From positions 5,395,501 through 5,459,500 of the forward strand of contig NZ_CP108088.1 of assembly GCF_036192275.1 (NCBI RefSeq): DNA of 64,000 nucleotides, read 5' to 3'. Origin of the DNA: Streptomyces sp. NBC_00250 (GTDB taxonomy: Bacteria; Actinomycetota; Actinomycetes; Streptomycetales; Streptomycetaceae). The translations under genes and the position numbers were made by a program. The notes under the pieces were generated by a model. That model searched no databases, had not been told where the DNA came from, and saw nothing but the letters and a program-made list of their open reading frames with translations. Shown here piece after piece: positions 24,606 through 32,266 of the stretch (within the stretch, counting starts at the first letter, position 1; every line of letters begins with the position of its first letter).

Positions 24606-25685
24606 GTGACCGAGATTCCGTTGACGACATCCGAACGCGGGGCCCATGCCCGAGCCGTTCGGATCGCCGACAGCCGGCTCTGGGAGACGTTCGGCAGCAT
24701 CGGACTGCTGTCCTCGCACCGGGGACTCGCACCCTGGCCGTACACCGACTGGGGCCGGGCCGCACGCCGTTCGCTGATGCGGGCCGACGTGACCGTCCCG
24801 GGATGGCTCGTTCACCTCTGTCGGGTCGGCGGCGGAAGCCTGCCGTCGTTCCTCCTCCCCGTCCCCTCCTCGGCCGGACAGGCCGGCCTGGCGGACGAGA
24901 TCGCCCTCCTCCGCGCCGTGCCCCCGGCCCGCGTGCGCGAGGAGCTCGACCGGTGGTTCCCGCAGGGCGTCCCCGTCGAAGTGCGCCCGCTGCACGCGGA
25001 TCCGGCGGCGCGGATCGCCGACCTGTGCGCCTTCCTCCCGCGCTACGTACGGGCCGCCCTCGTCCCGTACGAGGCGTCCCTGCGGGCCGTCACGGAGGAC
25101 GACATCCTGCTCCGCGCCCGGGTGCTCGCCACCCAGGGCCCGGACCGCCTCCTCGGCACCCTGCGCGGGGGCCTCTCCCGGCGCGGTGACGTCCCGAGGC
25201 CGTACGCCGGGACGCCCGGCGGGCTCGCGGCGGCGGCCGACGCCTCCCGGCTCGTCCTCGTACCCCTGGTGTTCGGCCGCGGGGCGACCCTCCTCAGCTC
25301 CGCTCCGAACGGGGTGACGGCCGTGTCGTACCAGGCCGAGGGAGCCGCCGTACTCGCCGGTGAGCCGCGGTCCGGCCGACGGGCCGAAGGCCGGGCGGAC
25401 GAACCCGCGCGCGGCGACCGGCTGGAGATCCTGCTCGGCCGCAGCCGGGCCGCCGTCGTCCGCGCTCTCGCCGCGCCGACCACGACCTCCGACCTGGCGA
25501 CGACGCTCGGACTCGCCCCGAGCACCGTCTCCGAACACCTCACGCTGCTGGTGGCCGCGGGCGTGGTGCGCCGGCGCCGGGCCGGCGTGCGGGTGCTGTA
25601 CGAACTGGACGGCTCCGGCGTCGCGTTGCTCAGGCACCTGGACAACAGGAATAGGGTCGACGCGCCGTCCTACGAAACCACGTGA
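24606..25685 (+). CDS. Winged-helix (ArsR-like) regulator with N-terminal DUF5937-type region
   Basis: This 359-residue protein has a C-terminal ArsR-like winged helix (LEILLGRSRAAVVRALAAPTTTSDLATTL, LAPSTVSEHLTLLVAAGVVRRRRAGVRVLYELDGSGVALL, about residues 275-345). The N-terminal 260 residues resemble the actinobacterial region often fused to such helices (SRLWETFGSIGLLSSHRGLAPWPYTDW). The ligand and targets are unknown. The GTG start has a weak RBS. The next gene (YbaK-type) follows by 26 bp and may be co-transcribed. Confidence 0.85.
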   Translation: MTEIPLTTSERGAHARAVRIADSRLWETFGSIGLLSSHRGLAPWPYTDWGRAARRSLMRADVTVPGWLVHLCRVGGGSLPSFLLPVPSSAGQAGLADEIALLRAVPPARVREELDRWFPQGVPVEVRPLHADPAARIADLCAFLPRYVRAALVPYEASLRAVTEDDILLRARVLATQGPDRLLGTLRGGLSRRGDVPRPYAGTPGGLAAAADASRLVLVPLVFGRGATLLSSAPNGVTAVSYQAEGAAVLAGEPRSGRRAEGRADEPARGDRLEILLGRSRAAVVRALAAPTTTSDLATTLGLAPSTVSEHLTLLVAAGVVRRRRAGVRVLYELDGSGVALLRHLDNRNRVDAPSYETT

Positions 25686-25711
25686 AAAGTGCCGTAACGA
25701 GGAGGAACCAC

Positions 25712-26206
25712 ATGACCGACGCCGGACATGAGACGTACGAGAAGCTGCTCGCCCTGCTCGACGAGCGCGGGGCCGCCTACCGGGTGATCGAGCACGCCCC
25801 CGAGGGCGCCACCGAGGCGGTCAGCGCGCTGCGGGGTCACACGCTCGCCGAGGCGGCCAAGTGCATCATCGCGATGGTGAAGATCGGCAAGAAGGAGAAG
25901 CGCTTCGCGCTGGTCGTCGTCCCCGGTGACCGGCGGATCGACCTGAACGCGGTGAAGGCCCTGTACGGCGGCACCTACGTCTCCTTCGCCTCCCCGGAGA
26001 TCGCGGAGGAGCTCGCCGGTTCGCCGAGCGGCACGATCCTGCCGTTCGCCTTCGACGAGCGGCTCGAACTCCTCGTCGACCCCGACCTGTTGGCGCACCC
26101 GGAGTTCTACTTCAACGCGGCGAGGCTCGACCGCTCGATCGCCCTGTCGGCGGAGGACTACAAGGCGATCGCCGAGCCCCGCGTGGAGCGCGTCTCCACA
26201 GACTGA
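25712..26206 (+). CDS. YbaK/EbsC-family aminoacyl-tRNA deacylase
   Basis: This 164-residue trans-editing-type protein resembles YbaK/ProX enzymes, which remove wrongly attached amino acids from tRNA. It has the EHAPEGATEAVSALRGH segment, the conserved catalytic-lysine region (AKCIIAMVKIGKKEKRFALVVVPGDRRIDLNAVK) and a G-S-P-S-G-T-I-L-P-F loop. The ATG has an excellent SD (GAGGAGGAA). A second, unrelated-sequence YbaK homolog lies at 31699-32193. The neighbouring regulator may be co-transcribed; no link to the following LysE gene, which converges. Confidence 0.9.
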   Translation: MTDAGHETYEKLLALLDERGAAYRVIEHAPEGATEAVSALRGHTLAEAAKCIIAMVKIGKKEKRFALVVVPGDRRIDLNAVKALYGGTYVSFASPEIAEELAGSPSGTILPFAFDERLELLVDPDLLAHPEFYFNAARLDRSIALSAEDYKAIAEPRVERVSTD

Positions 26207-26223
26207 CCTCTCCCCGACCGGGA

Positions 26224-26841
26224 TCAGGCCATGGAGGGCGTCAGCGCGAGCACCATCCCCAGACCGACGAGCACGGTCCCGATGACCTTGTTGAGCACGG
26301 TCTGCCGCTTCAACAGCCGGGACCGCAGGCTCTGGTTGGAGAAGAGGAGCGCGGCGAGGGCGAACCAGACCAGGTGGGCGAACGACATGAAGAGTCCGTA
26401 GCCCACCTGCTGGAAGACGGGGGTGTCGGCGCTGACCACCTGTGTGTACGTGCTCAGCACGAAAAGCATCGTCTTCGGGTTGAGCGCGTTCGTCAGAAAT
26501 CCGGTGCGCAGCGCGCCGGCCTTCGAAAGGCCGGCGCCCTCCGAAAGGTCGATGTCGACCTGCGCCTTGGTGACGAACGTCTTGTATCCGATGTACACGA
26601 GATAGGCGGCGCCGATCAGTTTCATCGCCGTGAAGAGCATCGGGGTCCGGGAGACCAGAAGTCCCACGCCCAGCATCGTGTAGGTGACGTGGACGAGAAC
26701 GCCCAGCGCAATTCCGACGGCCGCGAGAACTCCGGCGGTCCGTCCGTACAGATAACTGTTGCGGACGGTCATCGCGAAATCCGCGCCGGGGCTGATGACA
26801 GCCAGAATGGTGATGACCGCCACGGCGATGAGCTGACCCAT
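26224..26841 (-). CDS. LysE/RhtB-family amino-acid exporter
   Basis: This 205-residue protein has six hydrophobic helices and the LysE signature near the N-terminus (ISPGADFAMTVRNSYLYGRTAGVLAAVGIALG) and LTNALNPKTMLFVLSTY. The family exports amino acids and derivatives. It lies 109 bp downstream of the Fe(II)/2-oxoglutarate dioxygenase on the same strand, so export of the hydroxylated product is the likely job. Base composition is slightly less GC-rich than neighbours. Confidence 0.92.
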   Translation of the reverse strand: MGQLIAVAVITILAVISPGADFAMTVRNSYLYGRTAGVLAAVGIALGVLVHVTYTMLGVGLLVSRTPMLFTAMKLIGAAYLVYIGYKTFVTKAQVDIDLSEGAGLSKAGALRTGFLTNALNPKTMLFVLSTYTQVVSADTPVFQQVGYGLFMSFAHLVWFALAALLFSNQSLRSRLLKRQTVLNKVIGTVLVGLGMVLALTPSMA

Positions 26842-26950
26842 GTACCCGACTTCCCGCCTTCTCGCTCACGTACTCACTCAAGGGGTGAACGGGCGCGGGG
26901 GAGGCGGGCCTTCGCAGACACCGCCGCCACCCCCGCACCCGCACCTGACA

Positions 26951-27688
26951 TCAGGGCTTGTGACGGTAGGTGATGACCAGCACGTCGCGCGAGGCCGCGG
27001 AGGCGGGATCGATCTGCTCGATCGGCGAGACGCCGTGGTAGACCCGCTCGTCGTTGACGAGGGCCAGGTCGAGCGGGTCGGTCAGGGAGAACTTCTCGAC
27101 CGGCTGCTTGTCCAGGTTGAAGACGGTGCTCTCGCCGCCGGTGGCGTTCGAACGGCCGACCATCGCCATCAGGACGAAGGTGACACCGTCGCGGTGCACG
27201 CCCTCCGGCGTGGGCAGGCCGACCTCCTCGCCGTCTACCTCGATGCGGAACTGGTGGGCCTCGATGTGCCAGCCCGAGTACGGGGCGAGGCGGCCGAATA
27301 TGTCACATCCGAGGGTGAGCAGGCTGTCCATCGTGCGGCCGCGCAGGATCTGCTCCTCGAACGGCTCGTAGTGCCGGGCCACGCCGCCGTTGAGGTTGTT
27401 GTAGTCGAGGCCCTGGTAGTGCGGCTGGTGCTCCTCGACGCGGTAGTCGACGCTCGCCCGCGGCGCGCTCAGCGTGGCGTGCCGGCGACGGCGGTAACGG
27501 CCGCCGTCCGCCATGTAGCTGTCGAGCGGCATCCGCGTCCAGCTGTCGCGGAACGGCTCCAGATCGTCGAGGGCGGTCTCGGACCGCTGAAGGAGAAGCT
27601 TCTTCACCTTCTCGCCGGAGATCAGATCGAAGCTCCGGGAGGAAAGGGACTCGGCTATTTCCTCGACGCCGGACTGATACGAAGACAT
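26951..27688 (-). CDS. Fe(II)/2-oxoglutarate dioxygenase, isoleucine-hydroxylase-like (PF10014 type)
   Basis: This 245-residue enzyme has the 2-His-1-carboxylate iron site H165-x-D167 (GVHRDGVTFVLM) and H218 (RVYHGVSP), followed by a C-terminal Arg that would bind 2-oxoglutarate. The overall layout (YNNLNGGVARHYEPFEE, WHIEAHQFRIE) matches the bacterial free-amino-acid hydroxylase family typified by Bacillus L-isoleucine dioxygenase. Family members hydroxylate Ile, Leu, Met or similar residues. The start is the ATG at 27688 (MSSYQSG) with a GGGGGAGAA SD. A perfect -35 TTGACA and an inverted repeat lie upstream; a LysE exporter follows. The exact substrate cannot be read from sequence. Confidence 0.85.
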   Translation of the reverse strand: MSSYQSGVEEIAESLSSRSFDLISGEKVKKLLLQRSETALDDLEPFRDSWTRMPLDSYMADGGRYRRRRHATLSAPRASVDYRVEEHQPHYQGLDYNNLNGGVARHYEPFEEQILRGRTMDSLLTLGCDIFGRLAPYSGWHIEAHQFRIEVDGEEVGLPTPEGVHRDGVTFVLMAMVGRSNATGGESTVFNLDKQPVEKFSLTDPLDLALVNDERVYHGVSPIEQIDPASAASRDVLVITYRHKP

Positions 27689-27728
27689 GGTTCTCCCCCT
27701 GATGAAAGCGTGGTCGTCGGCGAACTAG

Positions 27729-27758
27729 ATCGTGGTATTCGCGCCAGGGGTGTGTCAA
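27729..27758 (-). promoter_or_regulatory. Candidate promoter of the dioxygenase-exporter operon
   Basis: On the minus strand a perfect TTGACA (27753-27758) is followed after 18 bp by CACGAT (27729-27734), about 40 bp before the dioxygenase ATG. The -10 box is weak (3 of 6), so this may be an activated or alternative promoter. Confidence 0.5.
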
Positions 27759-27763
27759 AGCCT

Positions 27764-27779
27764 TTCGGCCCTGGCCGAA
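27764..27779. promoter_or_regulatory. Inverted repeat just upstream of the -35 box
   Basis: TTCGGCC-CT-GGCCGAA, a perfect 7-bp inverted repeat, ends 6 bp before the TTGACA box of the dioxygenase promoter. It is a plausible operator; the binding protein is unknown. Confidence 0.45.
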
Positions 27780-27884
27780 TTGTTCACCGGAGGGTTTCTC
27801 TTCGCTTTTGGCCGGGGGTAATTGATGAACGGGATGTTACGCACGGCTGGCGCGGGACGGGACCCCGATGCTGAGATCGGTCCC

Positions 27885-28667
27885 ATGGACCTCAGGGAAC
27901 GCTTCGGCGGATACGCGGTACTGATCACGGGCGCGGCGCGCGGCATCGGCGCGGCGACGGCACGACGGCTGACGGCGGAGGGGGCGAAGGTCCTGGTCAC
28001 GGACGTGGACGAGGAGGCGGCGCGGAAGACGGCGGCGGAGATCCCCGGCGCGGAGTACCGGTACTGCGACGTGAGCGACCAGTCCTCGGTGGACGAGGCG
28101 ACGGCGTACGCCGTGCGGACCTTCGGACGGCTGGACGTCCTCGTCAACAACGCGCTCGGCCCGGTCGAGGCCGACCGGGACCGCTTCGAGGACGAGCCGG
28201 ACGCCGTGTTCACCGTCCAGCAGGACGTCACCTTCATGGGCGCGGTCCGCTGCTCCCGGGCGGCGCTGCCGCACCTGGCGGCGGCCGGCGGGCGCGGGGC
28301 GATCGTGAACATCGGCTCGGTCAACGCCGAGACGGACTTCGGCAACCACGCCTACAGCGCGGCGAAGGCGGGCCTGGCGTCCCTGACGCGCACGCTCGCG
28401 GGCGACGCGGCGCCGCGCGGGGTCCGGGTGAACCAGATCAACCCGGGGACGATCGCGACGACGGCCTGGTCGGGCAAGGACCGCGAACTGAGGTCCCTGG
28501 CCGACCGGGTCTACCCCCTGTCCCGGGTGGGCACCCCGGAGGACGTGGCGGCGGCGGTCGCCTTCCTGGCCTCGCCGGACGCGTCCTGGATCACCGGCAC
28601 GGTGCTCCGCGTGGACGGCGGCCTGCTGGCGGTGAACACGCACTTCGCGGAGGTGCTGGGGGACTGA
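27885..28667 (+). CDS. Short-chain dehydrogenase/reductase
   Basis: This 260-residue classical SDR has T-G-A-A-R-G-I-G (about residue 15), an N-N-A-L-G form of the N-N-A-G motif, catalytic Ser (NIGSVNAE) and Y-S-A-A-K, with the typical end VLRVDGGLLA. It resembles 3-oxoacyl-ACP-reductase-like enzymes of unknown substrate. The ATG at 27885 is chosen because the fold begins right after (MDLRERFGGYAVLITGAARG); the RBS is poor and an in-frame ATG at 27822 exists. It is divergent from the dioxygenase, so the 196-bp gap may hold regulation for both. Confidence 0.9.
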   Translation: MDLRERFGGYAVLITGAARGIGAATARRLTAEGAKVLVTDVDEEAARKTAAEIPGAEYRYCDVSDQSSVDEATAYAVRTFGRLDVLVNNALGPVEADRDRFEDEPDAVFTVQQDVTFMGAVRCSRAALPHLAAAGGRGAIVNIGSVNAETDFGNHAYSAAKAGLASLTRTLAGDAAPRGVRVNQINPGTIATTAWSGKDRELRSLADRVYPLSRVGTPEDVAAAVAFLASPDASWITGTVLRVDGGLLAVNTHFAEVLGD

Positions 28668-28712
28668 GGCCCCGTCCGGCGTGGTCACCAGGGGCGCCGC
28701 TACGGTGGCGCC

Positions 28713-29228
28713 ATGACCGACCCGGCACAGCGCCCGCTGCTCTTCCTGGACGTCGACGGAACGCTTCTTCCCTACGGCGGCGCGCAGTTGCCGTCGACAC
28801 TCGAAGAGTGGGACCGGTGGCAACGCCCGACCAACCCCCAACTGGCCAAGGTCGCACGCGAACACGGCCCACGGCTGTCCGCCCTTCCCTGCGAACCGAT
28901 GTGGGCCACCGCGTGGATGCACGACGCCAACAAGGTGATGGCACCACTGCTCGGCATCCCGGAGCTGCCCGTGGTCCCGCTGCCGGCCGCCCCGGAGGAG
29001 GACGATCCGGGCGTCCTGCACTGGAAGACCCGCGCACTGGTCGAGCTGGCGGCCGGCCGCCCCTTCGTCTGGGTGGACGACGAGATCGGCGACCTCGACC
29101 GCACGTGGGTGTCGGCCCACCACAAGGGCCCGGCACTCCTCCACCGCGTGAACTCGACGACGGGCCTCACGTCCGCCGACCTCGCGGCCGTCGACGACTG
29201 GCTCCGGACGGAGGGTGCCGGGAGGTGA
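28713..29228 (+). CDS. HAD-superfamily hydrolase-like protein
   Basis: This 171-residue protein begins with the HAD motif I D-V-D-G-T-L (LLFLDVDGTLLPYGG) and has an acidic motif near the end (FVWVDDEIGDLD) corresponding to motif IV. It is shorter than most HAD phosphatases and lacks an obvious cap, like the actinobacterial 'HAD domain-containing protein' group. The substrate is unknown. It lies 45 bp after the SDR. Confidence 0.85.
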   Translation: MTDPAQRPLLFLDVDGTLLPYGGAQLPSTLEEWDRWQRPTNPQLAKVAREHGPRLSALPCEPMWATAWMHDANKVMAPLLGIPELPVVPLPAAPEEDDPGVLHWKTRALVELAAGRPFVWVDDEIGDLDRTWVSAHHKGPALLHRVNSTTGLTSADLAAVDDWLRTEGAGR

Positions 29229-29270
29229 CCCGCCGACGCGACGCCTCTCCGACGGTCCACGCGCGATCCT

Positions 29271-30188
29271 TCAGGACGACTTCCTGGCGTGTGCGGCGAA
29301 GAACTCCCAGATGAGATCGGTCGCGGTGACCCCGGTCGCTTCCTCGCCCATCCTCGGGTCCTTGCTGCCCGGCCAGTTGTGGCCCATGTCCGGGAGGCGG
29401 TACGTCAGGACCTCCGACGTGTCGCGGCACGTCGCCCGCGTGCGCGTGTTGGCGCCCTTGACCGCCTGAGGTCTGCCCGATCTGCAACCCAGGCGTGCTG
29501 ACCAGGACTTGATCCCCTGCTCGAACTGCTCGTAGTACGCGTCGCGACCGCCGACGAAGGTGGCCACGGACACCGGGGTCTTCGGCACGTACGCGGGATT
29601 CTGCGCGGCCGTGCCGATGTAGCCGCCGCTGACCGGGGCGATCGCGGCCAGCGTGCCCGGGAGCTCGACGGCGAGTCTGAAGGACATGTCCGCGCCGTTG
29701 GAGATGCCCGTGGCGTAGACGCGCCGAGGGTCGGCCTTCCACGTGCCGACCAGACGCTTCGTCATCGCCCCGATGAAGCCGACGTCGTCCTCGCTGCCAC
29801 AGCAGACGAGGGCGTTGTAGCCCTGGTTCACCCCGTTCGGATAGGCGACGAGGAAACCTTCCGCGTCGGCCTTGGCGTCGAAGCCCGTCAGCCGGGCGGC
29901 GTACGCGCCGTCGGCCGGGTAGGGGTGCATGACGACGACCAGGGGGAGCGGCTTGCCCGGCGTGTAGCCGGGTGGCGCGTGGACCGTGTAGACGCGCTCC
30001 TGCCCCTTCCAGGTCATGGTGACCCTCTGATCGCCGGGACGCGGCACTTCCTTCACCGTGGCCGGCCGCTTCGCCGAGGGGCTCGGGGGCGTCTCCCTCC
30101 GGCCGCTGCCGTCATCTGTGTTCGAGCCGCAGCCGACCAGCGGGAGGAGCAGGGCCAGGGCGGCGATCCGCAAGGGGCCTAATCGCAT
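29271..30188 (-). CDS. Lipoprotein esterase of the PHB-depolymerase/LpqC family
   Basis: This 305-residue protein has a lipobox signal (MRLGPLRIAALALLLPLVGC, Cys about residue 20) and a polyhydroxybutyrate-depolymerase/feruloyl-esterase-type hydrolase domain. The domain shows an H-P-Y-P oxyanion region (VVVMHPYPADG), nucleophile Ser in G-I-S-N-G (YATGISNGADMSF), and a C-terminal catalytic His in DMGHNWPG. It is anchored outside the membrane and should cleave polyester or aryl-ester substrates. An in-frame ATG at 30195-30197 is an alternative start; neither has a strong SD. Confidence 0.87.
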   Translation of the reverse strand: MRLGPLRIAALALLLPLVGCGSNTDDGSGRRETPPSPSAKRPATVKEVPRPGDQRVTMTWKGQERVYTVHAPPGYTPGKPLPLVVVMHPYPADGAYAARLTGFDAKADAEGFLVAYPNGVNQGYNALVCCGSEDDVGFIGAMTKRLVGTWKADPRRVYATGISNGADMSFRLAVELPGTLAAIAPVSGGYIGTAAQNPAYVPKTPVSVATFVGGRDAYYEQFEQGIKSWSARLGCRSGRPQAVKGANTRTRATCRDTSEVLTYRLPDMGHNWPGSKDPRMGEEATGVTATDLIWEFFAAHARKSS

Positions 30189-30300
30189 GGGGGGCATGGT
30201 GGCAGCGGCGCGAGGGGCGGTCCAGAGGAATGGAGCGTTCACCGGGCGTCCGGGCGCCCGGCGCCCCGGAGAGCGGGCGGGGCGCGGTGCTCCGCTGCCC

Positions 30301-30708
30301 TCAGCTCACCAGATCCGGCGCGAAGTAGTCACGCAGTCGGGCGATCCTCCCGTCGCGGATCCGGAAGATCTGCACCAGCGAGACGGACACGTCCTCCCGG
30401 TCGCCGTCGAAGACCGTGTCGACCTCGGCGATGAACACATCGGGATCGGAGGTGGTGTGCAGCACGTATCCCGACTTCTCGCGGTCGGGCGCGCGGTTGT
30501 CACTCGCCTGCCGCGCGTAGTACGCCGCCATCACGCTGCGGATCTCCTCGCGACCCACCATCCTTCTGGGGAAGTCGGCACCGGCGGACATGAGCGGCGC
30601 CTCGAAGACGCCGTCCTCGGTGAAGGTCTCGGCGAGGGCGTCGGCGTTCCTCGTGATGGCGCCGGCGTAGACGTACCTCTCGAAGATCTGCTGCGGCGTT
30701 CGGGACAC
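30301..30708 (-). CDS. SnoaL-like/NTF2-fold protein
   Basis: This 135-residue protein with a cone-shaped NTF2/SnoaL fold pattern has FERYVYAGAITRNADALAETFTEDGVFEAPL at the N-terminus and VQIFRIRDGRIARLRDYFAPDL at the end, the typical last strands. The family includes polyketide cyclases and many proteins without known activity. It lies 112 bp upstream of the esterase on the same strand; there is no biosynthetic cluster here to suggest a substrate. Confidence 0.85.
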   Translation of the reverse strand: MSRTPQQIFERYVYAGAITRNADALAETFTEDGVFEAPLMSAGADFPRRMVGREEIRSVMAAYYARQASDNRAPDREKSGYVLHTTSDPDVFIAEVDTVFDGDREDVSVSLVQIFRIRDGRIARLRDYFAPDLVS

Positions 30709-30790
30709 GGGGCCCTCCTCGTCTCGGACACGGAAGTCCCCATCATCCCGGAGCCGGCCGTACGCGGCGGGCCGACACCCTCGGCCGGAA

Positions 30791-30826
30791 GTGGGGCGCC
30801 GTCGGCCCGTGCCGACGACGCCCCAC
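30791..30826. terminator. Terminator hairpin after EamA gene
   Basis: An imperfect 16-bp stem (GTGGGGCG and CGTCGGC arms, one mismatch) with a CCGT loop lies 25 bp beyond the EamA stop on the minus strand. Confidence 0.75.
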
Positions 30827-30850
30827 CGTGCGTACGTGACCCTTCCCGTC

Positions 30851-31702
30851 TCAACCCGCGTGCAGCATCAGCCCGATGCCCGCCACCATCAGGCCCGCCG
30901 CCGCGACCCTCGGGCCGCCGAAGCGTTCCTTGAAGAAGACCGCCCCGATGGCCGCGCCCACGATGATCGAGGACTCCCGGAGGGCCGCGATCGGGGCCAG
31001 TGGGGCCTTCGTCTGGGCCCAGAGGACCAGGCTGTACGCGGCCACCGACAGGGCCGCGCCCAGGAGGCCCCGGCCCGCGTACGGGCGGAGTTGGGGGAGG
31101 AGGGCCGCGCGGCGGGTCCACAGGGCGTACGCCGGGATCGCCAGGCCCTCCAGGAGCATCAGCCACGCGATGTAGCCGAGCGGGGTGCCCGAGGCGCGGA
31201 CGCCGACGCCGTCCACCACCGTGTAGAGGGCGATCGACAGGCCCGTCGCTCCCGCCGCCAGCAGCGCGGGCCACTGCGGCTGGGCCCCCTTGCCCCGGAT
31301 GCCCCACACCGCGAGGCCCGTCAGGCCCGCGCACGCCACCGCGACGCCGAGCAGCTGCCAGCCGTCCGGTATCTCGTCGACGAAGACCGCCGCCAGGGCC
31401 GTCACGGCCAGCGGGGCCGTACCGCGCGCGATCGGGTACATCTGCCCGAAGTCGCCCAGCGTGAACGAGCGCATGAGCAGCACCATGTAGCCCACGTGCA
31501 GCAGCGCCGACACCACCAGGTACGGCCACGCTCCCGCCGCCGGCAGCGGTACGAAGAAGGCCGCGGCCATGCCGATGAGGGCGCCGCCGCCGGATATCAG
31601 CGTGAACGAGAGCAGTTGGTCCTTGATGTGGTGCGCCAGCGCGTTCCAGCTCGCGTGGGTGACGGCGGCGATCAGGACGGCGAGGGTGACGAGCGGGGTC
31701 AC
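30851..31702 (-). CDS. EamA/DMT-superfamily transporter
   Basis: This 283-residue membrane protein has ten predicted TM helices in two EamA repeats (ASWNALAHHIKDQL...IARGTAPLAVTALAAVFVDE and ...ALRESSIIVGAAIGAVFFKERFGGPRV). The E-R-F repeat end is typical. The family carries small metabolites. The GTG start (31702) overlaps the stop of the upstream YbaK-type gene by 4 bp, so the two are coupled. Confidence 0.9.
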   Translation of the reverse strand: MTPLVTLAVLIAAVTHASWNALAHHIKDQLLSFTLISGGGALIGMAAAFFVPLPAAGAWPYLVVSALLHVGYMVLLMRSFTLGDFGQMYPIARGTAPLAVTALAAVFVDEIPDGWQLLGVAVACAGLTGLAVWGIRGKGAQPQWPALLAAGATGLSIALYTVVDGVGVRASGTPLGYIAWLMLLEGLAIPAYALWTRRAALLPQLRPYAGRGLLGAALSVAAYSLVLWAQTKAPLAPIAALRESSIIVGAAIGAVFFKERFGGPRVAAAGLMVAGIGLMLHAG

Positions 31703-32193
31703 GCCGAGGGCTCGCGGACGTCCACCACGGTGCCGCCGGCGTGGGAGACCAGCGTCTTCGGGTCGAGGGCGAAGACCGTGTGCGGATTGCCCGCCGCCGC
31801 CCACACCAGCGCGTGGTCGAGCAGGCCCCGGTCCGCGAGGACCCGCGTCTCGGTGCGGTGCCCGAACGGAGGGACGCCTCCGATCGCGTACCCCGTGGTC
31901 TCCCGGACCACCCTCGCGTCCGCCCGGGTCACCTTCTCGGCGCCCAGCTCCTCCCGTACCCGCTCGACGTCCACCCGTGAGGCGCCGTCCATCAGCACGA
32001 GGACCGGCACCCCGTCGGCCGCGAAGATCAGCGACTTCACGATCTCCGACACCTCGCAGCCGATGGCCTCGGCGGCCTGCTGAGCCGTGCGGGTCTCGTC
32101 CGGGAAGCGGCGGATCTCGACGTCGAGGCCCAGTTCGTGGAGTGCGGCGGCGAACAGGGGGTGGGCGAGGGACGTGATGTCGTCAGCGGTCAT
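31699..32193 (-). CDS. YbaK/ProX-family aminoacyl-tRNA deacylase
   Basis: This 164-residue protein has the family's Q-A-A-E-A-I-G-C-E-V-S-E-I-V-K-S-L-I-F core, the G-G-V-P-P-F-G-H loop and the A-G-N-P-H-T-V-F-A-L end seen in ProX-type editing domains and in Cys/Pro-tRNA deacylases. The ATG at 32193 is preferred to one at 32226. It is coupled to the downstream EamA transporter. Confidence 0.9.
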   Translation of the reverse strand: MTADDITSLAHPLFAAALHELGLDVEIRRFPDETRTAQQAAEAIGCEVSEIVKSLIFAADGVPVLVLMDGASRVDVERVREELGAEKVTRADARVVRETTGYAIGGVPPFGHRTETRVLADRGLLDHALVWAAAGNPHTVFALDPKTLVSHAGGTVVDVREPSA

Positions 32194-32266
32194 GGCCCGC
32201 ACGCTAGCGGTCCGTGTAGGGGGCATGCGACCGACTTCCGCCCCTTGGGCACGGAACCCCGTCCGT

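Noticed and set aside
30301..30708. SnoaL-like gene as a hint of a polyketide cluster
   Set aside because: No ketosynthase, acyl carrier protein or tailoring genes surround it.
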